64,000 nt of DNA from Granulibacter bethesdensis (GCF_001889545.1 NZ_CP018194.1:776001-840000), one strand, 5' to 3'; counted from the first letter of the stretch, positions 43,579-54,031 are shown. Program-made: numbers and translations. Notes: generated from the sequence alone by a model not told the origin.

Positions 43579-44148
43579 TTAAACGCGTTCGCTGATGGCG
43601 ATGGCCAGACGGCAGCCAGCCTTGATTGCGCCGGATAGCAGCCGATAGGCTGGCGCCAGCTCTGCCTCATTGGCAAGGCCGATATCGCGGTGCTCCAGTT
43701 CTTCCTCCCTGAAGCGGGCGATGGTTTCTTTCAGCGCGTGTTCTTCATCGGGCAGAGCCTCGATCTGTCGGGCGTAGTGATTGTCGATCGTTTCCTCGAC
43801 GGCGACGGTGCAGGCCATGGCAGCGCGTTCGCCAATGGCGGCCGTCAGGGCTCCGAGCGCAAAACCGGCCACATGCCAGAAAGGCAGCATCGCGGTCGGG
43901 CGGACCCGACGATCGGCGATCATGCGGGAGAATGTTTCGCGATGCACATCCTCCTGCGCCTTCATGTGTTCCAGTGTCGGCGCGTGGCGGGAGCGGCGCA
44001 AAACGGCCAGTTGCCCGGCATAGATCCGTGATGCGCCGTATTCTCCTGCGTGGTCCACCCGGATCATCCGCGCCAGCCGCTCACGGGCCGGAAGATCGCC
44101 GGGCAAGGAAGGCGATATGGGAGCCGAGGCTGAAGCTGTGTGCGTCAT
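43579..44148 (-). CDS. coq7: 2-Polyprenyl-3-methyl-6-methoxy-1,4-benzoquinone monooxygenase (Coq7)
   Basis: 189 residues of the ferritin-like di-iron Coq7 family. The iron ligands fall in RVDHAGEYGA, QEDVHRE, VEETIDNHY and EEELEHRD. It performs the penultimate hydroxylation of ubiquinone synthesis (demethoxyubiquinone to demethylubiquinone). It is 17 bp downstream of dsbB on the same strand and probably co-transcribed. Ubiquinone also accepts electrons from DsbB, so the pairing makes biochemical sense. Confidence 0.94.
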   Translation of the reverse strand: MTHTASASAPISPSLPGDLPARERLARMIRVDHAGEYGASRIYAGQLAVLRRSRHAPTLEHMKAQEDVHRETFSRMIADRRVRPTAMLPFWHVAGFALGALTAAIGERAAMACTVAVEETIDNHYARQIEALPDEEHALKETIARFREEELEHRDIGLANEAELAPAYRLLSGAIKAGCRLAIAISERV

Positions 44149-44164
44149 GCAGCGTTTCTCCGGA

Positions 44165-44662
44165 TCAGGCGCGGTCTGGTTTCAGGGCCAACAGCATTTT
44201 CACCATGATGATGGCCATAGCCAGAGCATAAAGACAGTTCCCGAATGCCATGGAAACCGGAAAGCCAGGAATGAGATAGGTTGGTTCGTCACAGGGCTTG
44301 TCAGGCCGGGTCGGCATATGCGCCAGCATATCGGTAATGGAGAGTTGACTGCTGAAGCGTGGCGCCGCGCATTCCGGCAGAGGGCTGGGCCAGAAATGCC
44401 ACTCGACCCCGGCATGCAGCAATCCGGCTCCGGCTGCTCCACAGAAACTCAGCGCCGCCAGTCCGCATAGCACGAGAGCCGGGCGGGGAGGCAGAAAGAA
44501 CGCAATCACGCCCAGTGCGATTGCAATCCGGTAAGGCCAGCGTTCCACCAGGCACAGGGCACAAGGCGGCCGGTGCGCCCACCACTCCACGGAAAAAGCC
44601 ACGCCGAGCGCCAGAGAAGCCGTGATAACGGCAAAAAGAGCGATGATGCGATGACATGCCAT
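44165..44662 (-). CDS. dsbB: Disulfide bond formation protein DsbB
   Basis: 165 residues with four membrane segments. The first periplasmic loop contains CALC (C34, C37), the quinone-linked redox pair. The second loop carries C98 and C124, the pair that exchanges with DsbA. The reading frame extends far upstream over another gene, so the start is chosen by homology at 44662 (MACHRIIALF). An ATG at 44737 would add a 25-residue N-terminus containing a DKSGG repeat. Confidence 0.88.
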   Translation of the reverse strand: MACHRIIALFAVITASLALGVAFSVEWWAHRPPCALCLVERWPYRIAIALGVIAFFLPPRPALVLCGLAALSFCGAAGAGLLHAGVEWHFWPSPLPECAAPRFSSQLSITDMLAHMPTRPDKPCDEPTYLIPGFPVSMAFGNCLYALAMAIIMVKMLLALKPDRA

Positions 44663-44691
44663 ACTGACAGAATATGACGGCCAGCGTTTTC

Positions 44692-44721
44692 TGTCGCCCC
44701 CGCTCTTGTCGCCCCCGCTTT
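44692..44721 (-). repeat. Tandem 15-bp repeat upstream of dsbB
   Basis: Two near-identical 15-bp units (44692-44706, 44707-44721, one mismatch), plus a partial third. They lie just before the dsbB start, in the region where a longer N-terminus would encode DKSGG-DKSGG-D. Confidence 0.7.
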
Positions 44722-44824
44722 TGTCGCAAGAGATCATAAGCGGGTCGCCAGATGCGGGAAAAGGGGATGGCAGGGCTGACGAGGTGATCGATTGCCGCTG
44801 AAGGGAAGGCGGCGTTAGGGTTAA

Positions 44825-46060
<1,236 letters not shown>

Positions 46061-46085
46061 AGCATCCTCTGGCCTGACAGAATGA

Positions 46086-46119
46086 AAAAGGGCCGGGCGC
46101 TTGCGTGTCCGGCCCTTTT
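46086..46119 (+). terminator. Terminator between the two aminotransferase genes
   Basis: Stem AAAAGGGCCGG/CCGGCCCTTTT with a 12-nt loop. Its symmetry could act in both directions. Confidence 0.85.
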
Positions 46120-46169
46120 CGTTAAGTGCATGGCGCTGATCGTATCGACGGAAAAACGGACGCCCTCTG

Positions 46170-47372
46170 ATGCCGAGTTTTGCGCAACGCCTGAATGGGC
46201 TGGATGTCTCCCCCACCATCGCTGTGACGCAGCGTGCGCGCGTGCTGCGGGCGGAGGGGCATGATGTCATCTCCCTGTCGATTGGGGAGCCGGATTTTCC
46301 GACTCCACCGGCAGCGATTGAAGCAGCCCATGCGGCGGCGCTGGCAGGGGATACGAAATATCCCCCTATTGTGGGTGCTCCGGCGCTGGTCAGTGCGATC
46401 CGGGCCAAATTCCACCGGGAAAACGGGCTGGATTTCGCAGCGAACGAGATCGCCATCGCCAATGGTGCCAAGCAGATCATCTACAACGCGATTATGGCGA
46501 CGGTGGATCCGGGGGATGAAATCGTTATTCCTGCACCCTATTGGGTCGCCTATGAGCTGGTAACCCGGCTGGCGGGAGGCATCCCGGTGATCGTGAACTG
46601 CCCGCAGGAGACTGGTTTCCGTCTGGAGCCGGAAGTGCTGGAGGCGGCGATCACCCCCAAAACCCGATGGGTGTTGCTGAATTTTCCCAACAATCCGACC
46701 GGGGCCGCGATCATGCCTGCGGAGATGGCGGCACTGGCCGAGGTGATGCGTCGCCATCCGCATGTCTGGGTCATGTGCGACGATATTTATGAGCATCTGC
46801 TCTATGACGGCTTCGTCTATCGCACCATGGCAGCCGTCGCGCCTGATCTGCGGGACCGGATCCTCACTATTTCCGGCGTGTCCAAATCCTATGCGATGAC
46901 TGGATGGCGTGTCGGCTTCGCGGGAGGGCCGTCATCCCTGATCAAGGCGATGAACAATATGCAAAGCCAGGCGACGTCTGGTGTCGCCGGTATCGCACAG
47001 GCGGCCGCAGCGGCGGCCCTGAATGGTGATCCGGCCCTGCTGGCGGAGCGGGCAGCCATGTATGCAGCGCGGCGTGACTTCGTGGTGTCCGCCCTTCAAT
47101 CGGCCCCCGGCCTGACCTGCCACAAGCCGGAGGGGGCATTTTACGTCTTCCCCGGTGTCGCCGGGCTGCTTGGCCGCCATTCCGCAGGCGGTCGGCTGTT
47201 GCAGACCGATGAGGATGTGGCGCTGGCTTTGCTGGAGGAATCCTATCTGGCCGTGGTGCATGGTGCGGCCTTCGGCATGAGTCCCTATTTACGGTTGAGC
47301 TACGCCACGGATGAGACATCTCTGGCGCGTGCCTGCGAGCGTCTGGTGACCTTCTGTGAAACCGTACGCTGA
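46170..47372 (+). CDS. Class I aminotransferase, paralogue of the preceding gene
   Basis: 400 residues, the same length as its neighbour and clearly related throughout. The PLP lysine is in GVSKSYAMTGWRVGFAGGP, with LSIGEPDFPTP and LNFPNNPTG. Differences at the substrate side (for example PAPYWVAYELV against [11 protein letters not shown]) suggest a separate specificity after gene duplication. It is followed 66 bp later by the glycosyltransferase gene. A weak ribosome site (ACGGACG) precedes the ATG. Confidence 0.88.
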   Translation: MPSFAQRLNGLDVSPTIAVTQRARVLRAEGHDVISLSIGEPDFPTPPAAIEAAHAAALAGDTKYPPIVGAPALVSAIRAKFHRENGLDFAANEIAIANGAKQIIYNAIMATVDPGDEIVIPAPYWVAYELVTRLAGGIPVIVNCPQETGFRLEPEVLEAAITPKTRWVLLNFPNNPTGAAIMPAEMAALAEVMRRHPHVWVMCDDIYEHLLYDGFVYRTMAAVAPDLRDRILTISGVSKSYAMTGWRVGFAGGPSSLIKAMNNMQSQATSGVAGIAQAAAAAALNGDPALLAERAAMYAARRDFVVSALQSAPGLTCHKPEGAFYVFPGVAGLLGRHSAGGRLLQTDEDVALALLEESYLAVVHGAAFGMSPYLRLSYATDETSLARACERLVTFCETVR

Positions 47373-47438
47373 TCTGGGGATGCTCCTTGCGGAAAGAGAA
47401 TGGTGTGAGGCCGGTAGAGCCATGTTAGGAGAGGGGCC

Positions 47439-48464
47439 ATGTCCGAGATAAAGACTTCATGCTCCGCGCCTTCGCCCATTCTGCAGGAGGGCGATCCGGT
47501 CTTTTCCATCGTGGTCCCGTGCTACAATGAGCAGGACGGGCTGGAGATGTTCCATACCCGGCTGGCCTCCGTCATGGATGGGATGGGGGAGAGCTGGGAG
47601 GTGGTCTATGTCAACGATGGCAGCCGTGACCGCACGCTTGATGTGATGCAGAGTCTGCGTCAGGCCGATCCCCGCATCAGCGTGGTGGGCCTGTCCCGTA
47701 ATTTCGGCAAGGAAATTGCCACCACCGCCGGGCTGGATCATGCACGCGGTCAGGCGGTGATCGTCACCGATGCGGATTTGCAGGATCCGCCGGAATTGAT
47801 CCCGGAACTGGCCGCGCAATGGCGGCAGGGTTTCGACATGGTCTATGCCCAGCGCCGTGTCAGGGAAGGCGAGACCTGGCTGAAAAAAGCCACGGCCGAT
47901 GCATTCTATCGTCTGATGACACGGCTCGGGGATGTCAGCCTGCCCCCCAATGCCGGGGATTTCCGTCTGATGAGCCGTCGTGCGGTGGATGCTCTGCTGC
48001 GTCTGCGGGAGCAGCATCGCTTCATGAAGGGGCTGTTCGCCTGGATCGGTTATCCCTCGGTTGCGGTACAGTACGACCGTGCCCCCCGTGCGGTGGGCGA
48101 GTCCAAATGGTCGTACTGGAAGCTGTGGAACCTTGCGCTGGAGGGGATCACCGGCTTTACCGTCGTGCCGCTGAAGCTGGCGACGTATCTGGGTATTCTC
48201 GTTGCACTGTTCGCGGTGCTGTATGGCGGTAATATCGTGCTGTCCAAGCTGTTTTTCGGCAATCCCGTGCCGGGTTATCCCAGCCTGATGGCGGTGGTGC
48301 TGTTTCTGGGCGGTGTGCAGTTGATGACGCTGGGTGTGATCGGGGAATATCTCGGTCGCGTGTTCAATGAGACCAAGCGCCGTCCACTCTATTTCGTGGA
48401 ACGTCATCTGCCGAGCGATCCAGCCATGACGGCTTCCCGTATCGGAGACTCCGTGCGTGGCTGA
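47439..48464 (+). CDS. GT2-family glycosyltransferase (DPM/GtrB/ArnC-like)
   Basis: 341 residues. The GT-A catalytic domain shows SIVVPCYNEQDGLEMF, VNDGSRD and VTDADLQDPPE (DxD-like), with AGDFRLMSRR. Two C-terminal membrane segments follow (about 245-268 and 278-305). Such enzymes transfer sugars to polyprenyl phosphate for LPS or O-antigen decoration or glucosylation. The start follows GGAGAGGGG. Its end overlaps the following decarboxylase gene by 8 bp, so the two are translated together. Confidence 0.9.
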   Translation: MSEIKTSCSAPSPILQEGDPVFSIVVPCYNEQDGLEMFHTRLASVMDGMGESWEVVYVNDGSRDRTLDVMQSLRQADPRISVVGLSRNFGKEIATTAGLDHARGQAVIVTDADLQDPPELIPELAAQWRQGFDMVYAQRRVREGETWLKKATADAFYRLMTRLGDVSLPPNAGDFRLMSRRAVDALLRLREQHRFMKGLFAWIGYPSVAVQYDRAPRAVGESKWSYWKLWNLALEGITGFTVVPLKLATYLGILVALFAVLYGGNIVLSKLFFGNPVPGYPSLMAVVLFLGGVQLMTLGVIGEYLGRVFNETKRRPLYFVERHLPSDPAMTASRIGDSVRG

Positions 48465-49914
48465 CGGGCTGGATCCTGATGACTGGGACGCGCTGCGCAG
48501 CCTTGGTCATCGCATGCTGGATGACATGTTCGACCATCTGGCCGGAGCACGCTCCGGAGCGGTTTGGCGGCCTTTACCGACTCAGGTGAGGGATGCGTTC
48601 AAAACGCCCGCCCCGCGTGATGGCAGCAGTCTGGACTCCGTCTACGAACAGTTCCGCAATCATGTGCAGCCTTATGCGACTGGAAATATTCATCCGCGCT
48701 TCATGGGCTGGGTGCATGGTGGCGGCACGGCGGTCGGGATGCTGGCGGATATGCTGGCGGCCGGGCTGAACGCCAATCTGGGCGGGCGGGATCATGCTCC
48801 GGTCGAGGTGGAGCGGCAGGTGATCCGCTGGTCGGCTGAACTGCTGGGCATGCCGCCGGAGACCTCCGGTATTCTGGTGACCGGCTCCTCCATGGCGAAT
48901 TTTATTGGTATTCTCGTGTCCCGTCTGGCGGCGCTCGGGCCGGATGTGCGGCACGAAGGGGTCGGGCAGAGCGGCTTCACCGCTTATGCCGGGGCTAATG
49001 CCCATGGTTGTATTCCCCGTGCGATGGATATGGCCGGGTTCGGCAGCGATGCCCTGCGTTCTGTGCCGCTGGATGATGCGCATTGCATGAGGCTGGATGC
49101 GTTGGCTGCCATGGTGGCGGAGGATCGGGCGCAGGGGAGGCTGCCTGCTCTGGTCATTGCGACCGCGGGAAGTGTTGATACCGGGGCTATCGACGATCTG
49201 GATGCGCTGGCCACATTCTGTGCCACCGAAGGGATGCGGCTGCATGTGGATGGGGCGTTCGGCGCGATGCTGGCCCTCTCGCCTGTGTTGCGCCATCGCG
49301 TGAAGGGGCTGGCACGGGCCGATTCCATTGCGTTCGATTTCCATAAATGGCCGCAGGTACCCTACGACGCAGGCTGTGTGCTTGTGCGCGATCCGGTATT
49401 GCACCGGCAGGCTTTTGCCCAGGATCTGGCTTATCTGCGGCGCGATATCCGGGGCTTGTCCGGCGGCGCGCCATGGCCATGCGATCTTGGGCCGGACCTG
49501 TCACGTGGGTTTCGGGCGCTGAAAGTCTGGATGATGCTCAAAACCTACGGTGCCGACCGGCTCGGCGCGGTGGTAGAGACGTGCTGCGACGTCGCCGCCT
49601 ATCTGGCCGTACGGGTGGCAGCTGAGCCGGAGCTGGAGTTGCTGGCCCCGCTGCCCGGTCAGAACGGGCTGAATGTCGTGTGTTTCCGCTTTATCGCGGC
49701 TCCGGGTGATCTCGACCTTCTGAACATAGAGCTGGTCGCGGATGTTCAGGAATCCGGTGTTGCGGTCCCCTCAACGACGCATTTGCAGGGGAGGCTCGCG
49801 ATTCGTGCTGCCATCGTCAATCACCGGACGAGGCGGGAGGATGCTGATATTCTGGTGGATGCAGTGTTGAAAGCCGGACGCTGCCGTGTCAGCCAGTTGG
49901 TGGCAACCGGCTGA
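48457..49914 (+). CDS. PLP-dependent group II decarboxylase
   Basis: 485 residues from a GTG that overlaps the glycosyltransferase gene. The fold-type I decarboxylase pattern is complete: GNIHPRFMGWVHGGGTA near residue 76, TGSSMANFIG, HVDGAFGAML with the PLP-pairing Asp, and the Schiff-base lysine in AFDFHKWPQVPYDAG (about 297). The family includes aromatic-L-amino-acid, glutamate and diaminobutyrate decarboxylases; this one resembles the aromatic/pyridoxal-decarboxylase group, but the substrate is not fixed by the sequence. Confidence 0.87.
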   Translation: MADGLDPDDWDALRSLGHRMLDDMFDHLAGARSGAVWRPLPTQVRDAFKTPAPRDGSSLDSVYEQFRNHVQPYATGNIHPRFMGWVHGGGTAVGMLADMLAAGLNANLGGRDHAPVEVERQVIRWSAELLGMPPETSGILVTGSSMANFIGILVSRLAALGPDVRHEGVGQSGFTAYAGANAHGCIPRAMDMAGFGSDALRSVPLDDAHCMRLDALAAMVAEDRAQGRLPALVIATAGSVDTGAIDDLDALATFCATEGMRLHVDGAFGAMLALSPVLRHRVKGLARADSIAFDFHKWPQVPYDAGCVLVRDPVLHRQAFAQDLAYLRRDIRGLSGGAPWPCDLGPDLSRGFRALKVWMMLKTYGADRLGAVVETCCDVAAYLAVRVAAEPELELLAPLPGQNGLNVVCFRFIAAPGDLDLLNIELVADVQESGVAVPSTTHLQGRLAIRAAIVNHRTRREDADILVDAVLKAGRCRVSQLVATG

Positions 49915-49927
49915 CACAGGCGTTGCG

Positions 49928-50812
49928 TCAGCCGAGTTCGGCCAGCTTGCCGAGCAGGAAGTCACGGAACACGGAAACGCGCTTGGAGCTGCGCAACTCC
50001 TCCGGATAGACGAAATACACGTCGATTTTGGGAGATTCGATCTCCGGCAGGACACGCTCCAGCCCGTCCATTTCATTGCTCATGTAATCGGGCAGAGCAC
50101 CAATCCCCAGACCGGACTGAATGGCCAGCGCCATTGCCTGCAGTGAGTTGACATCCAGCAATGGGCGCCGCGGCGTGCCGCTCTTGCGCCCGGCTTCGGC
50201 CAGCCAGTTGATGTTGTTGACCGGCGAGTGATAGTCGCCGAACAAAATCAGGCGGTGATTATCGAGGTCTTCCGCTGATTGCGGCCGACCATATTGCTCG
50301 AAATAGGCAGGTGTGCCGACCACATGCCATTTGATAGTCATCAGATGGCGCTGCACCAGATCGGGCTGCTTGGGCGGATGCATACGGATGGCCACATCGG
50401 CCTCCCGCATGGCCAGATCAAGATCGGCATCATCCAGCAGCAGTGACAGAGACACGTCGGGGTAGGTGGCCAGGAACTGGTGCAGGCGTGGTGCCAGCCA
50501 CGAAGCGCCAAAGCCGACCGTGGTGGTGACTTTCAGACGACCGGCGGGTTTTTCCTTGCTTTCGGTCAGCAAAGCCTCGGTCATGGCCAGCTTGGCAAAA
50601 ACTTCACGCACTGTGCGGTTCAGGCTTTCACCCTGCTCGGTCAGGATCAGGCCGCGGGCATGCCGGTGAAACAGGGGAACCTGAAGGGCCTCCTCCAGTG
50701 CCGAAATCTGGCGGGACACGGCAGACTGGCTCAGGTTCAACGTATCGCCAGCATGAGTGAAGCTGCCTGCTTCGGCCACGGCGTGGAAGACGCGCAGTTT
50801 GTCCCAGTCCAT
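49928..50812 (-). CDS. LysR-family transcriptional regulator
   Basis: 294 residues: HTH (residues 1-60; FTHAGDTLNLSQSAVSRQISALE) and periplasmic-binding-like effector domain (YPDVSLSLLLDDADLDLAMREADVAIRM). It belongs to the GcvA/general LTTR type that is often found beside trxB in alphaproteobacteria. It is transcribed in the same direction as trxB, and about 125 bp separate it from the end of trxB. Its targets are unknown; a role with thiol redox genes is guessed from position. Confidence 0.88.
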   Translation of the reverse strand: MDWDKLRVFHAVAEAGSFTHAGDTLNLSQSAVSRQISALEEALQVPLFHRHARGLILTEQGESLNRTVREVFAKLAMTEALLTESKEKPAGRLKVTTTVGFGASWLAPRLHQFLATYPDVSLSLLLDDADLDLAMREADVAIRMHPPKQPDLVQRHLMTIKWHVVGTPAYFEQYGRPQSAEDLDNHRLILFGDYHSPVNNINWLAEAGRKSGTPRRPLLDVNSLQAMALAIQSGLGIGALPDYMSNEMDGLERVLPEIESPKIDVYFVYPEELRSSKRVSVFRDFLLGKLAELG

Positions 50813-50936
50813 TGTTTACGCCACTCCCCGCTTCCGGGTGCGCTATGTGCGACCCATCGATGATTCGGCCTGCCGGGCCGCGGTCTCCTGTTCTCCGCGC
50901 ATCCCTCCCGTAAGCCGGGTGTTGGCGGACGATTCG

Positions 50937-51899
50937 CTATTCTGCTGCCAGCATTGACGAATCGGTATGTTCAGCTACCCACTTTTCCGCCTCCAGCGCC
51001 GCCATGCAACCTGTTCCGGCAGCAGTAACGGCCTGACGGTATATTTTATCCTGTACATCCCCTGCGGCGAACACACCGGGGATTGAGGTGCAGGGGGTTC
51101 CCGGGCGGGTCACCACATATCCTTCTTCATCCAGTTCCAGCTTGCCGCGGAAGATGGCGGTGTTGGGGGAATGGCCGATTGCCACGAAAACGCCATCCAC
51201 CGGCAGCGTGCTGGTATCCCCCGTCGCGGTGTTGCGCAGGACAATCCCGTCCACCCGATCCGGTGGACCGGAAGCCGTGATGTCCTCGACCACGCTGTTC
51301 CAGACGACGGAGATTTTGGGATGCGCAAACAGGCGGTCCTGAAGGATTTTCTCGGCCCGCAACGAATCGCGGCGATGGATCAACACCACTTCGCTGGCAT
51401 GGTGGGTCAGATACAGGGCTTCCTCAACGGCGGTATTGCCGCCACCAATCACCGCCACGCGCTTGCCCCGAAAGAAAAAGCCGTCACAGGTGGCGCAGGC
51501 CGATACGCCTGCTCCCTGAAGTCGTTTCTCATTCGGCAGCCCAAGCCAGCGTGCCTGGGCACCGGTTGCGATGATGACCGAATCCGCCTCGAACACATCG
51601 CCTGAATCCGCTGTGCAGCGAAAAGGTGTGCGGGTAAAGTCCACATCGGTGATCAGATCATACACGATCTCGGTGCCGACATGACGCGCCTGCGCTTCCA
51701 TCTGCTCCATCAACCACGGGCCCTGCACCGATTCTGCAAAGCCGGGGTAGTTTTCAACGTCGGTGGTGATGGTCAACTGTCCGCCGGGCTGAAGGCCGCA
51801 TACCAGAATCGGTTTCATGCTGGCGCGGGCAGTGTAGATGGCGGCGGTATAGCCGGCAGGCCCTGCACCGATAATGAGAACCTTGCTGCGATGGATCAT
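50937..51899 (-). CDS. trxB: Thioredoxin-disulfide reductase
   Basis: 320 residues. FAD motif LIIGAGPAGYTAAIYTARA, redox pair CATC (C135, C138) in SACATCDGFFFRGK, NADPH motif AVIGGGNTAVEEALYL and the C-terminal FAD motif GVFAAGDVQD are all present. It regenerates thioredoxin with NADPH. It is divergent from the Lrp-type gene. Confidence 0.95.
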   Translation of the reverse strand: MIHRSKVLIIGAGPAGYTAAIYTARASMKPILVCGLQPGGQLTITTDVENYPGFAESVQGPWLMEQMEAQARHVGTEIVYDLITDVDFTRTPFRCTADSGDVFEADSVIIATGAQARWLGLPNEKRLQGAGVSACATCDGFFFRGKRVAVIGGGNTAVEEALYLTHHASEVVLIHRRDSLRAEKILQDRLFAHPKISVVWNSVVEDITASGPPDRVDGIVLRNTATGDTSTLPVDGVFVAIGHSPNTAIFRGKLELDEEGYVVTRPGTPCTSIPGVFAAGDVQDKIYRQAVTAAGTGCMAALEAEKWVAEHTDSSMLAAE

Positions 51900-52104
51900 G
51901 GTTTTTGTCTATCTGAAACACAGGGACGGCATGCCTCAGGATATGAGGCCAATCTCCCTTGCGGGCAAGGCTGAAGCCTTCGCACAAAGTTTTTAATTTT
52001 TCGGGCTGAGAATGGCTTGCAGCCAGCGCGTTGAGTCATAATATTGCGCAGCCAGAGCATTCATGACAATTTTCCGTTTCACCACGAATGAGCATCCCCA
52101 GCGC

Positions 52105-52584
52105 ATGACCGCCGATCATTCTCTTCCCCATGAGCTGGACGCTATCGACCGGCGTATTCTGGCGGAATTGCAGGCCGATGGCCGCATGACCAATGTCGAG
52201 CTGGCGCGTCGTGCGGGTATTTCGGCGCCTCCCTGCCTGCGGCGTGTCCGGCGGTTGGAGGAAGCAGGTATCATCCGGGGCTATTACGCCGATACCAACC
52301 CGCAGGCACTGGGCTGGGAGATTGAGTTTTTCGCCATTGTCGGTCTGGACAGTCAGAAGGAACAGGCTCTGGCCGAGTTCGAAAAGACGGTGGGGGAGTG
52401 GAGCGAAGTGCGTGAATGCCACATGATTCGCGGCGGCGGCGATTTTCTGCTGCGTTTGGTGGCACGTGATACGGCGCATGAAAATCAGCTGACCCAGCGC
52501 CTGACCGGGATGGAGCGTGTCACGCGGGTCCAGACCCTCCAGACGATTCGCACCAGCCGCGATATTGCGGGCGTGCCGTTATAG
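52105..52584 (+). CDS. Lrp/AsnC-family transcriptional regulator
   Basis: 159 residues from ATG 52105 (MTADHSLPHELD). The HTH domain (LDAIDRRILAELQADGRMTN, then VELARRAGISAPPCLRRVRR) is followed by the RAM ligand-binding domain (EFFAIVGLDSQKEQALAEF, later RTSRDI). It probably senses an amino acid. In several alphaproteobacteria an Lrp gene is divergent from trxB, as here. An ATG at 52063 is an alternative start without family support. Confidence 0.9.
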   Translation: MTADHSLPHELDAIDRRILAELQADGRMTNVELARRAGISAPPCLRRVRRLEEAGIIRGYYADTNPQALGWEIEFFAIVGLDSQKEQALAEFEKTVGEWSEVRECHMIRGGGDFLLRLVARDTAHENQLTQRLTGMERVTRVQTLQTIRTSRDIAGVPL

Positions 52585-52604
52585 AGCGAGTTTGAAGGGC
52601 CGGA

Positions 52605-53240
52605 TCAGGCCCTGTCGAATTTCGCCTTTGCATGACGCAGCGCGACTGGCAGCAGGGATAGCAGCGACAGGATAAAGAGCGGCAGCAGCACCGAGGGACT
52701 CATTAACGTGTCTGCCGGGGCGAGGGATTGCTGTATGCTCTGACGCAATCCTGCGCCGAGGCTGACCGTGATGCTGATCAGGGGGGCGCTGCCGATCGCG
52801 GTGGCGATGGCGAATGGCAGGATGCGATGGCTGGCAAATGGCGCGGCCAGTGTACTGAGCCAGAATGGCACCATCGGCATCAGCCTTGCCGCCAGCATGT
52901 AATTGAAACCGTCCTGCTGCATTTGCGGGGCGATCTGATCGAGCCGGCGCAGGCAATGCGCGGGCAGCCAGCGCCGCAGGTGCATCAGCATATATCGTCT
53001 GGTCAGAGAGTGAAAAGCCGCGGCCCCGAGCGTTGCCCCGGCAATGGCGGAGACGGACCCGGCCAGCGTGCCGCACAAAGCGCCGCCGGCCAGCCCCAGA
53101 AAAAGCCCGCCAGGCAGCAGCAGCAGGACGCTGAGCGCATAGGCGAGCATATACAGGGTGAAAGTCAGCACCGGGTGTCGGTCAGCCCAGGGAAGCGCCT
53201 GATCGAGCCAGGCGTGAAGGGCAGCAAGAGCATGTTCCAT
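52605..53240 (-). CDS. TVP38/TMEM64 (DedA-like) membrane protein
   Basis: 211 residues with about five membrane or re-entrant segments. The core includes LLLLPGGLFLGLAGGALCGT followed by AGSVSAIAGATLGAA, and the motif FNYMLAARLMPMVPFWL, of the VTT domain. The family includes lipid scramblases and envelope-homeostasis proteins; the role here is unknown. It is convergent with the Lrp gene, with a short GGGCC/GGCCC hairpin at the boundary, and divergent from rpmH. Confidence 0.85.
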   Translation of the reverse strand: MEHALAALHAWLDQALPWADRHPVLTFTLYMLAYALSVLLLLPGGLFLGLAGGALCGTLAGSVSAIAGATLGAAAFHSLTRRYMLMHLRRWLPAHCLRRLDQIAPQMQQDGFNYMLAARLMPMVPFWLSTLAAPFASHRILPFAIATAIGSAPLISITVSLGAGLRQSIQQSLAPADTLMSPSVLLPLFILSLLSLLPVALRHAKAKFDRA

Positions 53241-53315
53241 GACGGGAGATCAGACTCGCAGAAAGTTAAAAAAGCGGATCACAGCACGGGATCGTCCGCT
53301 ATGCGCAGCTTCTGA

Positions 53316-53344
53316 TTGACGGATAGCCATTCACCCCCCTATAA
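53316..53344 (+). promoter_or_regulatory. Promoter of the rpmH operon
   Basis: TTGACG (53316-53321), a 17-bp spacer, then CTATAA (53339-53344), about 115 bp before the rpmH GTG. It is the best sigma-70-type match in the window, which suits a ribosomal-protein gene. Confidence 0.6.
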
Positions 53345-53459
53345 GCCGCGCCTCGGCCAGTCAGATGCGCAGGCATCTGCGGACCATCTGTCTTGTACCG
53401 GAAATTTCGACCGGGCGCGATCCCGAAGCTGGGACGCCCCTAGCCTCGGAGAGCCTGAC

Positions 53460-53594
53460 GTGAAGCGTACTTATCAACCCTCGAAGCTGGTCCGCAAGCG
53501 GCGGCATGGTTTCCGCGCGCGTATGGCGACTGTTGGTGGCCGCAAGGTGATTGCCAACCGGCGTTCCAAGGGCCGCAAGCGTCTGTCCGCCTGA
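53460..53594 (+). CDS. rpmH: 50S ribosomal protein L34
   Basis: 44 residues, very basic. The sequence [20 protein letters not shown] followed by [20 protein letters not shown] is canonical L34. It starts with GTG at 53460 after GGAGAG. It is the first gene of the conserved rpmH-rnpA-yidD-yidC-engB block. Confidence 0.97.
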   Translation: MKRTYQPSKLVRKRRHGFRARMATVGGRKVIANRRSKGRKRLSA

Positions 53595-53677
53595 TTTCGG
53601 ACAGCCCTGTTTCGGTAAGGCCGGATTTGCATGTCCCTGATATGCGGCCCGGCTCCCAACGAAAGGGTTCCGCAGTC

Positions 53678-54031
53678 ATGCGGGAAAAACGTCTGAAGCG
53701 GCGCGCGGAGTTCCTCCGCGTTGCCTCAAAGGGGCGCAAGGCCGCCGTGCATGGTCTGGTTCTTCAGGCCCTGCCCGCGCAGGCTGCCGACGCCCCTTTG
53801 CGCATTGGCTATACTGTGACCAAAAAAGTCGGCAATGCGGTTGTACGCAATCGCACCCGTCGGCGCTTGCGCGAGGCGGCGCGGCTGGTGGCGCGGGAAT
53901 ACGATCAGGCAGGCACGCCTTTATCGGCGCATGATCTGGTTCTGATTGGACGAGACAGCACACGCGGGCGGCCATTCGATTCCCTGCTGGATGATCTGCG
54001 CCGTGCTCTGGCCAAGGCCGGAGTCGTATGA
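53678..54031 (+). CDS. rnpA: Ribonuclease P protein component
   Basis: About 117 residues from ATG 53678 ([16 protein letters not shown]), which follows AAAGGG; upstream ATG 53642 and TTG 53627 lack ribosome sites. The RnpA signature [21 protein letters not shown] is present. It is the protein cofactor of the RNase P ribozyme that trims tRNA 5' leaders. Its stop overlaps the yidD start (ATGA). Confidence 0.94.
   Translation: MREKRLKRRAEFLRVASKGRKAAVHGLVLQALPAQAADAPLRIGYTVTKKVGNAVVRNRTRRRLREAARLVAREYDQAGTPLSAHDLVLIGRDSTRGRPFDSLLDDLRRALAKAGVV

Noticed and set aside
52596-52613. AGGGCC/GGCCCT hairpin at the Lrp-TVP38 boundary as a terminator
   Set aside because: The stem is only 6 bp, overlaps the end of the TVP38-like gene and has no T run.
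53241-53459. Possible chromosomal origin near rpmH
   Set aside because: No cluster of DnaA boxes (TTATCCACA-like) and no dnaA, dnaN or recF genes; rpmH is often distant from the origin in alphaproteobacteria.
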